DNA from: Candidatus Omnitrophota bacterium
Lineage (GTDB): Bacteria > Hinthialibacterota > Hinthialibacteria > JAKQFZ01
Length of the DNA stretch: 19,575 nt
Direction: 5' to 3'
NCBI GenBank assembly: GCA_029558215.1
Contig: JAKQFZ010000688.1
Span: 1 to 19,575, forward strand
A model generated the notes under the pieces. That model did no database searches and had not been told where the DNA came from. It saw only the letters and a list, made by a program, of their open reading frames with translations. A program made the position numbers and the translations under genes. Positions 1 through 7,400 of the stretch are shown one piece after another (the first letter of the stretch is position 1; each line of letters starts with the position of its first letter).

Positions 1-809
1 GAGACCGTGATCAGGACAAGAATCGCACCCGCACCACCCGTCAGCATGCAGATGGAACCAACGGCAACGAGGATGGTCTTGTGTGTGACCAGAAGGTGTG
101 CGCCTTCGACCAGTTCGTGCCAGAAGTGGTTCTGAACAGCGCTTTGACCATTCTGTATCGCCATGTCTCGTGAGGTGATCCGCTGGCGACTCACGACAAG
201 AAACCAGATGGATGTACCGGCAGCGAGAAAGGTCGCCGAGTCAATGATGAACCCAACCTTCCAGCCGACTTTTCCCAGTATGATGTCCCCTGCTGCCAGA
301 CCAACCACAGTTGCCAGCAACATGGAGCTGGTGAGAATCGCGTTTGCCGACAGAAGAATCCTTGGAGAGATCACCAACGGCATGATGGACATCCGGGCGG
401 GGACATACATTCGCGTGAGCGCTCCCACAAGAAACACAACTGAACTCAGAAACCATAGCCATTGCTTTGGGGACAGGGAAGTCAAAAGTGGATGCTCGTT
501 TCCTTGCCCAATTGGCCACAAGAACAATGCCAATGGAATCAGAAGCACCAGAAGACATCGGAGGACATCGCATGTAAGCATGCAACGCTTTGAGTCCCAT
601 CGATCCACGTAGACACCCAAAATAGGACCAAGAACAAGGACAGGAAGTTGGGATGCAGTGAACAACCAAGCGACCGCCTTGGTCGAGCCCGGCAGCAGCG
701 CAGAAATAAGGGCAACACACGCCATCTGGTTCAACCGATCGCCAAACGACGATATGGACTGCCCCAGCCAGAGACAGAGAAAGTTACGTTCTCGAAACAA
801 GTCTTTCAT
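1..809 (-). CDS. MFS transporter, partial (C-terminus beyond left edge)
   Basis: Reading the minus strand from an ATG at 809 gives an open frame to the window edge (269 codons plus two bases), so the stop lies outside. The product begins MKDLFRERNFLCLWLGQSIS, followed by SSFGDRLNQMA, and contains a G-x-x-x-D-R-W stretch (LGVYVDRWD) after the second hydrophobic segment, typical of the MFS_3/enterobactin-exporter type of major facilitator. Several strongly hydrophobic helices follow (for example around VLRCLLVLLIPLALFLW and LATVVGLAAGD), about seven in the part visible. It would be an inner-membrane secondary transporter, probably an exporter or permease for a small molecule; the substrate cannot be told. 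No strong ribosome binding site is visible before this ATG, but the first residues are where the family usually starts. It is divergent from the exported deacetylase. Family assignment is fairly sure, specific function unknown. Confidence 0.8.
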   Translation of the reverse strand, partial: MKDLFRERNFLCLWLGQSISSFGDRLNQMACVALISALLPGSTKAVAWLFTASQLPVLVLGPILGVYVDRWDSKRCMLTCDVLRCLLVLLIPLALFLWPIGQGNEHPLLTSLSPKQWLWFLSSVVFLVGALTRMYVPARMSIMPLVISPRILLSANAILTSSMLLATVVGLAAGDIILGKVGWKVGFIIDSATFLAAGTSIWFLVVSRQRITSRDMAIQNGQSAVQNHFWHELVEGAHLLVTHKTILVAVGSICMLTGGAGAILVLITV

Positions 810-961
810 TCGATTCTCACTTTCGGCGTATTGTGACGATTTCCCATTGCCTGTCAAGGATTCGGATGCTCCAGATGCCGCGGAACACATGATGTTCACG
901 GTCAGGTGTGACCATGGTGCAAGGCATCTGTTGAGTCAAAGAGGGATTCTGCCCTTTACAG

Positions 962-989
962 TGGACAAGATTGGCTGCCAAGGTACAAT
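962..989 (+). promoter_or_regulatory. Candidate sigma70 promoter for the exported deacetylase
   Basis: TGGACA (962-967) and TACAAT (984-989) are separated by 16 bp; each hexamer differs from consensus at one position. A start near 996 would leave a leader of about 55 nt before the ATG at 1052. It lies in the 240-bp divergent region between the transporter and the deacetylase. Seen by eye only; no scoring was done. Confidence 0.4.
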
Positions 990-1051
990 ACGAATGATGG
1001 TCGAGATATGATGCTCGGCTTGTCAAACGATCGATGGAGGTAATCATCATC

Positions 1052-1978
1052 ATGTTTCGTGTCTTCATTGGAATTCTTGTTGCAGCGATCTTTGTCTTTA
1101 CGCGATCCGGAGTCTCCCCCGCCCAAACGAATGAGTCTGAGAACTCGTCCTCTCAATCGATTTTTGGAGATGGCAAAACGCGGCTGATCATCCGAGTGGA
1201 CGATATCGGTTTCACTCATGCAGCAAACCTCGCTATGAAAAAACTTGCCGAGGAAGGTTGCGTCACAGCGGCTTCCGTGATGGTCACAACGCCCTGGCTT
1301 GACGAGGCAGTCGAGCTTCTCAAACAGCACCCTGAGATCAGTGTTGGAGTCCACACGTGTCTGAACTGCGAGTGGATGCCGTACCGCTGGGGACCTGTTT
1401 CTCCTGTCACCGAAGTGCCCACTCTGGTGGATGAGTGGGGCAAGTTCTTCGGTAGCCGTCAGCAACTGCGCGACAACAATCCCAACGTGGACGAAGTAGA
1501 AAAGGAGATTCGTGCGCAGGTGGATCTGGCTCTGAAGAAGGGCTTGAAGATTTCCTATATGGATCATCACATGAGTGCCGCAGTGGATACCCCTGCCATG
1601 CGCGAGCGTTTTGAGAAAGTGGCGCGGGAGTACGGTCTGGCAATATCTCGTTGGTTTGGTGAGAAGGAAGGTCCTGCCATCTACTCAGTCGAACCGGACA
1701 AGAAGGCCGATTTTCTCCTTGCAGAGATCGAAAAGTTGGAATCAGGAAACCTCTATCTCATGGTGGGACATCCGGGCATGAACACTCCCGAACTCGCGGT
1801 GCTGAAAGACATTCATCCCTGGGCACCCCAGAATATGTCCGAGCACCGAGAGGCTGAGACCAACGCGCTCTGCGATCCTCGGTTCAAGGAGCTGCTCGCA
1901 AAGAAAGGGATCGAGTTGGTTGGCTACGACATAATCAAAGAGAAGTATCTCGATCGGATGGCACGCCCCGCAGAGTAA
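1052..1978 (+). CDS. Exported YdjC/ChbG-type carbohydrate deacetylase
   Basis: The protein (308 aa from this start) matches the YdjC/ChbG family, metal-dependent deacetylases acting on N-acetylated sugars such as chitobiose. Seen: the beta-strand plus Asp pair LIIRVDDIGF (Asp50-Asp51), the VGVHTCLN motif with a metal-ligand His about fifty residues later, and YMDHHMS (His172-His173), matching the HxxH-like region of ChbG. An in-frame ATG at 1034 lies upstream, but GGAGG at 1036-1040 overlaps it and is placed for the ATG at 1052, which also starts a clean Sec signal peptide (MFRVFIGILVAAIFVF, cleavage likely after SPA). ChbG of enterobacteria has no signal peptide, so an exported version is unusual. 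The gene runs alone; the next gene is convergent 26 bp away. Family is fairly secure; substrate is not known. Confidence 0.8.
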   Translation: MFRVFIGILVAAIFVFTRSGVSPAQTNESENSSSQSIFGDGKTRLIIRVDDIGFTHAANLAMKKLAEEGCVTAASVMVTTPWLDEAVELLKQHPEISVGVHTCLNCEWMPYRWGPVSPVTEVPTLVDEWGKFFGSRQQLRDNNPNVDEVEKEIRAQVDLALKKGLKISYMDHHMSAAVDTPAMRERFEKVAREYGLAISRWFGEKEGPAIYSVEPDKKADFLLAEIEKLESGNLYLMVGHPGMNTPELAVLKDIHPWAPQNMSEHREAETNALCDPRFKELLAKKGIELVGYDIIKEKYLDRMARPAE

Positions 1979-1984
1979 TTCTTT

Positions 1985-2009
1985 GCTGGACGCCGCAACT
2001 GCGTTCAGC
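1985..2009. terminator. Weak hairpin between convergent genes
   Basis: GCTGGACGC (1985-1993) and GCGTTCAGC (2001-2009) pair over 9 bp including one G-U, with a 7-base loop. It lies 6 bases after the deacetylase stop and covers the stop codon of the phosphoesterase gene. Neither strand has a following T-run, so it is at best a Rho-independent-like or processing hairpin for both convergent transcripts. Confidence 0.25.
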
Positions 2010-4248
2010 GAAACAGCATCCAGTTGTTCACGCCGCTGTTTGACGGCGTCACAGAGGCCGTTGGAGAGGGTAGGCTCGTCTGTGTCGGGGACGGAGTTAC
2101 CACAACCGTTGGTGTCAATGTCGCAGTGGGAGTCCAGGTCGGCAATGGTGTTGGCGTCTCTGTTGACAATGACTGAACGTGAACCCACTTGACGGCATCC
2201 GCGATAGCGTTCTTTCCAGTTCCCGCTGGACCGCTTGCCAGTTTGACATAGCCCGAATCGCCCGAAATGAAGGGATACCGACCTAGCAACACCCATTGGC
2301 CGCCCAAAATGGTCTGGTTCACCAAAACCGTTTGTGAGCCGCCGTGGTAGTAGACGGTGTAAGGAGCGTCTGGAGCCCGATTTGAACCCATCCGATAGCG
2401 GACATAAACATCATAGACGCCCGCGTCAAGACTTGGTCGCCAGATGGCAGAGCGGGTTTCTGTGGTGGCCGTGGCAACGTAATAGTAATCCTGCCGAATC
2501 GCTTCCGTGTATGTAGGGCTGCTCTGATATGTCCACGAACCGTTCAGTGAGAAGCCTGGATCGCCGTCATCCACAAGAATGTAATCGTGGATCTGGAAAA
2601 CATCGATCACTTCACCTGCGGCAGTCTTTGTGGTGCCGGTCATAACAGGCCCATCGATCTCTATCTTTGTGTAAGTGTAGTAGTCGCTGGTCGAGAATTC
2701 GACAAAGGACTGGCTGTAGTCCTGAGCGCCAAGAAAGTCGCCGCTGGTTCCCTGCACAAGATACTTGATGCCTTTGACTTCATTTCGCTGATAGATGTGA
2801 TAGTGCCCTTGTGTAAAGAAGTTGACTTCATATCCCTCAAGCAATGGGACGACATCCGATCGAAAGACGGCATCCCCCTGTAGAATGCCGTCTCGGCTGA
2901 TGTAAGGCCCGTTGTGCGCCCAGACGATTTTCCATCGTTTATCGGTTGAAGCGAGATCATTCTGAAGCCAGCTGTATTGAGCCGAACCAACACTGAAATT
3001 GGAGTACCAGGTATCGAGACAGACAAAATGCACATTACCCTTGTCAAAGGAATAATAGACTTCGGTGGCAGAGCTGACCGTTGGAAGGCTGAACATCTCA
3101 ACATACTGTGAAGGATAGACGATCTCCGCGCTCTCGTTGTATGCCTCATGATTGCCGATGGTTGGATAGAAGAAGAGATGTGCAAGCGTAGCACCAGCTG
3201 GGTTGAAGAACTGTGTTTGCCACCAGTCCGTACAACAGTCTTCACCTCTTCCAACAAAGTCACCGTTCGAAAGGCAGAATCCATTCACACTCTCGGGCAG
3301 CATGGCTTCAAAAATCTGCCGACAGACTGTTGTCATTGCCCGTGAGTCTCCCTGAATGGTGAAGGTCAACTTCTCAGTTGCAGAAGGCGGAGCCGTTCGT
3401 AAAGTTGTGTCACCACTGAGAGTCTTGCCTTCGGATTTGATCCGGTAATGGTAGAGGGTGTCCGGTACAAGACCCGTTAGCGTCACCTCATGGCGTCTGC
3501 GGACAACGTTGTCGTTTGCCACGCTCCCGTAACTGGATGTGAGTCCCCATTCAACCTGGTGGTTGCCGCATGCTATATCCGTAATCCAGACAACGTGTGC
3601 GGAAGTCTCCTCCTGCATCTGGAGAAAGGGACCTTTCTGCACATTGGGATTCAGCGCTCCGGTGGGCGTCGGAGTCGGCGTCTCCAGTATTGGCGCGTAT
3701 TCAGCCTCGTCAAAATACAGGTGTCCTGTGCTTTGAGCTCCAACCTTGCGAACCATAATGCTATCCCACTTGGGATCGCCGGTGATGAGCCTGTCACCCG
3801 AATTGGCGTACCAGGAAAACGCATCGTAGGGCAGTTGCCATCTCAGTTGATGCCATCCGGTGAAGTCAATCGTGGTGTAGTCATTGGTGAACAGTTCCCC
3901 TTCTTGGTCACGGACACAGAGTCGAACTTCGTTGCCTGAACTGTCTCCATATATCCAGACAGAGAGAACACAGTCCGCAGGAATGACCGGCTGAGTGCTG
4001 TTGACCTCGCGGATGAAGCTGCCCGAGCCCCAGACATAGTACAGATCACCCGCGCCCGTGCCTTCCCGTCTCGGGGAAGACACGATGGTGAAGGTGCAAG
4101 CCGGGTCAGCACTGGTTGAGCCAGAGTAGTTTGGGTCTTTCCAGCCGCCGATCGCGTCGAAAGTGTCCAATATGGTTGACCATGACGAACTGCAGCAGAC
4201 AACCGCCGCGATTACAAACCCTGCGCCGCGCAGTGTCAAACGGTTCAT
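2005..4248 (-). CDS. Secreted modular calcineurin-like phosphoesterase
   Basis: 747 aa. Domains seen: signal peptide (1-24); beta-sandwich, carbohydrate-binding-like module (about 28-183); short TPTPTPT linker; FnIII/purple-acid-phosphatase-type N domain (about 202-286, ending TLYHYRIKSEG then TTLRTAPP); metallophosphoesterase (about 294-535) with motifs GDSR (300-303), NGD (328-330), GNHE (365-368), His445 in WAHNGPY, and GHYH (481-484); golvesin C-terminal-like domain (558-690); Pro/Thr linker (697-735); tail ending WMLFR. All core metal-binding motifs are present, so an active phosphoesterase is expected outside the cytoplasm; substrate unknown. AAGGAG eight bases before the ATG supports the start. 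It lies 155 bp downstream of the amidase gene in the same direction, probably the same transcript, and its sandwich module is about three-quarters identical to one in that protein. Confidence 0.85.
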   Translation of the reverse strand: MNRLTLRGAGFVIAAVVCCSSSWSTILDTFDAIGGWKDPNYSGSTSADPACTFTIVSSPRREGTGAGDLYYVWGSGSFIREVNSTQPVIPADCVLSVWIYGDSSGNEVRLCVRDQEGELFTNDYTTIDFTGWHQLRWQLPYDAFSWYANSGDRLITGDPKWDSIMVRKVGAQSTGHLYFDEAEYAPILETPTPTPTGALNPNVQKGPFLQMQEETSAHVVWITDIACGNHQVEWGLTSSYGSVANDNVVRRRHEVTLTGLVPDTLYHYRIKSEGKTLSGDTTLRTAPPSATEKLTFTIQGDSRAMTTVCRQIFEAMLPESVNGFCLSNGDFVGRGEDCCTDWWQTQFFNPAGATLAHLFFYPTIGNHEAYNESAEIVYPSQYVEMFSLPTVSSATEVYYSFDKGNVHFVCLDTWYSNFSVGSAQYSWLQNDLASTDKRWKIVWAHNGPYISRDGILQGDAVFRSDVVPLLEGYEVNFFTQGHYHIYQRNEVKGIKYLVQGTSGDFLGAQDYSQSFVEFSTSDYYTYTKIEIDGPVMTGTTKTAAGEVIDVFQIHDYILVDDGDPGFSLNGSWTYQSSPTYTEAIRQDYYYVATATTETRSAIWRPSLDAGVYDVYVRYRMGSNRAPDAPYTVYYHGGSQTVLVNQTILGGQWVLLGRYPFISGDSGYVKLASGPAGTGKNAIADAVKWVHVQSLSTETPTPLPTWTPTATLTPTVVVTPSPTQTSLPSPTASVTPSNSGVNNWMLFR

Positions 4249-4344
4249 CAGTTCAACTCCTTTTGAAAGAGAGGATCACGGTGCAATCCTTGCCGGGCTC
4301 AAGCACTGGCAGATGGTCTCTCTGTCGAACGCATTTGGTCAAGA

Positions 4345-4385
4345 ACGGGGAAGGAAGCCCAGGAACCATCTGCTACCTTCCCCGT
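4345..4385 (-). terminator. Intercistronic hairpin between amidase and phosphoesterase genes
   Basis: ACGGGGAAGG (4345-4354) and CCTTCCCCGT (4376-4385) are perfect 10-bp inverted arms around a 21-base loop that can pair further (AGC/GCT). On the minus-strand transcript it lies 18 bases after the amidase stop and is followed by TTCTTGACC, a short, imperfect U-rich stretch. A second small hairpin, CCCC-AATA-GGGG, overlaps the stop codon itself. This could be a leaky terminator lowering expression of the downstream gene, or a 3'-end stabiliser. No independent promoter for the phosphoesterase was evident in the 155-bp gap. Confidence 0.45.
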
Positions 4386-4403
4386 CGAATGATAATATCT
4401 CCC

Positions 4404-7400
4404 CTATTGGGGTGTGAACTTCACGGCATCAGCAATAACAACGGTGCCTCCTGACGTGGGGCCGTTGTCCAGTTGCACGTAGCCACTGGTGCCTTGCAGG
4501 AAGTTGAATGTTCCCAAGAGTACCCATGTGCCACCGCTTACCTGCTGGTTCACAGTGACCGTCTGTGAGCCACCGTTGTAATAGACGGTGTAAGGGGCGT
4601 TGGTAACACGGTTGGTTCCCTGTCTGTAGCGAACATAGACCAGGTAGTTGCCAGGACCGCTCATATCGGGTGTCCATCGTGACCAAGCGTCAGGTGTGGT
4701 CTTGGCGTTTGTCCAATTGTAGTCACCATTCAACGGTTCGGCACCGCCACTGGACACATAGGTCCACGTTCCACTCTTGGTATAGCCCGAATCGCCGTCG
4801 TCAATGATCCGTTCTGTTCGAGTGGGCGTCGCCGTAGGGGTGACCGTAGGCGTATTGGTCGGCGTGTTTGTTGGTGTTCGCGTGGGCGTGTTGGTTGCTG
4901 TATTGGTCGGTGTTGGCGTTGGGATAAACTCGTCGTAAGTCGCCTCGTCAAAGTACAGATGACCGGTCTCCTGAGAAGTGACCTTATGAATCTGGATGCT
5001 GTCCAACTTCAGATCGCCAGTGAGGAGCCGGTCGCCCGCGTTGGCGTACCAGTAGAAGGGATCGTTGTCCAAATCCCACCGCAACTCGTACCAACCGCTG
5101 AAGTTGATGACGGTGTAGGCATTGACGAAGAGTTCACTCTCAGCGTCACGAACACAGAGCCTGACTTCATGTCCCGAGTTGTCGCCGTATATCCAGACAT
5201 TCAGTACGGAACGTGCCGGAATGACGAGCACGTTGTTCACCTCACGGATAAAGGTACCCGTTCCCCAAACATAGTACAGATCGCCCGCACCGGTACCCTC
5301 GCGTTTTGGGGATGACACAATGGTAAAGGTGCATGCGGGATCAGCATTGGTGGAGCCAGAGTAGTTTGGATCTTTCCAACTGCCGATGCTGTCGAACGAA
5401 TCCAACAGAACTCTGTTGGCGGGTGTATTGGTGGGAGTGTGTGTCGGGGTGTTGGTAAACGTATTTGTTGGAGTTCTGGTCGGTGTGTTCGTCGGCGTAT
5501 TTGTTGGCGTATTGGTTGCCGTTGGAGTGTTGGTCGGTGTGTTCGTTGGGGTGTTGGTCGCCGTCGGGGTATTCGTCGGTGTGTTTGTTGGAGTGTTGGT
5601 CGCCGTCGGGGTATTCGTCGGTGTGTTCGTTGGGGTGTTGGTCGCCGTGGGAGTGTTCGTTGGGGTATTCGTGGGAGTATTGGTTGGTGTGTTGGTGAAC
5701 GTATTTGTAGGAGTTTTGGTCGGCGTGTTTGTGGGAGTGTTTGTCGGTGTGTTGGTCGCCGTTGGAGTGTTCGTCGGTGTATTCGTGGGAGTATTGGTTG
5801 GCGTTCTGGTCGGAGTGCTTGTGGGTGTCCTTGTCGGCGTATTGGTCGGGGTCGCTGCAGCAACGCTCAAGAAGTTCAGAACGCGCGTCATCACGTCGTT
5901 TCGTTTAGTGACACTGGTCAGAGTCTCGAATGGAAACCCCATATAGACAAGTTTGTAGGTTCCGCTGTACTGAATTGCCGCATTGCTGCCGGAGCCAGCG
6001 CTACCGTACTCCATCGCCACCGAAGATCCGCCGACTGGGTTGATGACATCTGCCCAGACGACGTTGTAAGTGTTCCCTGTGCCGTTGTCGAAGGTCATAC
6101 TGCCGAGACCATCAAAGATCGATCCGGCCTTGGCAACGGCAGTGTATGTTCCAGCGCTGTCTGCGGAGTAGTTTGCCTTGAGGTAGTTGTCCACAAAGGT
6201 TGTGGTTCCACTCCTGTCCAAGTCCCAAGCCAACTCGGCACTGGAGATGAACAATTTGCCGCCTGCATTGAGATACGTCTGAAGTCTTGACTGGATGCTG
6301 CCGTTGAGCGAAGTATCCACCGTGGGATCGTCTGTCCACGCCTCTGCTTGCAGACCACCAATCCAGATGACTCCAGCGTAATTGACCATGTTGATTGTCC
6401 CAGCATCAATGATCTCGTGTTCGCATGAATCGAATGCAAGTGCTGTACCGTAGGCATCGATGGCTTTGGCGTGCTCAACGATGTAGTCGTGCGTGTTCAT
6501 CTTCATGAAATTCTGTCGGTACAATGTATCGCCACTGTAAGAGATCCGAACACGTGTGGACTTGTCGAGTTTATCGAATCCGTTAACGATCAACAACTTT
6601 GGAGTGCCCGCTGCAGCAGGAATCTTGGCAGCAAGGACTTCGGTTGGGAAACTCTCACCACCCGCGTTGGTGGCGGTAATCTTGAAATAATATGTTGTTC
6701 CAGGAGTTAAGCCGGTAATTGTAACACTGGTTCCTGTCTGAGCTGTCCCTGCGGGAAACCCACGTCCATGGGTGCTTCGATAGTACTTGTACCCGGTCGC
6801 GGCGTTTCCACCCTGAGCGTCAGCCGCAGGAGCAGCCCACGTCAACTTGACACTTGTCGTGCTCTGAACCTCGCAACGAAAGTTCGTTGGGGATTCGGGT
6901 AACAGCGTACTCGGAGAACCGTTCTCGGCTGCCCAGAACTTCACAATTCCCTGATAGATCGCTCGGGCAAGGACATTGCGAAATTTCGGATCATGATATT
7001 GAGCCATATCCACCGCACTGTCATGGAACAACCATTCGCCCAACACAATCGGCATGGTGTTACCAACGTTATTGGGATTGTTCTCTCCATAGTTCCCATA
7101 GTGCTTGCCACGGTCTATGAAGCTCGGATTCCAGGCACCTCGAATATCATCACGCACTTCGTTGTGAATGTAGTTGCGCAGCCGATCGTGCCAAGTGTTC
7201 TGATATCCATCATAGACGTAAGTGCCCATCCCGCTACCGCCTCCGGCGTTGGTATGAGAACTGAGAAAGACTGAATTCTGCGACGGTGCACCGTAGGCCT
7301 GCGCGGCATCTCGCAACCACCAACCAAATCGGGGGCTATAGGTCCATGTATCAGACTCATCGTTGCCACTGCCATCGTAGTTGGGACATCCAGAAAACTG

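Noticed and set aside
241..720. 159-codon minus-strand open frame in the left region
   Set aside because: Wrong frame: the adjacent frame from 809 encodes a clear MFS transporter that runs off the window edge.
956..1570. 204-codon open frame on the minus strand over the deacetylase
   Set aside because: It is opposite a well-supported family member; the product shows no recognisable motifs and covers the promoter region.
5415..5852. Possible CRISPR-like repeat array
   Set aside because: The units are contiguous 12- and 42-nt coding repeats with no unique spacers, inside a long open frame with clear domains on both sides.
5386..6290. Long open frames on the plus strand with Val/Gly-rich or Cys/Arg-rich products across the amidase repeat
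   Set aside because: They are the antisense reading of the TPTN-encoding repeat; the repeat keeps all frames free of stops. No ribosome binding site or conserved domain.
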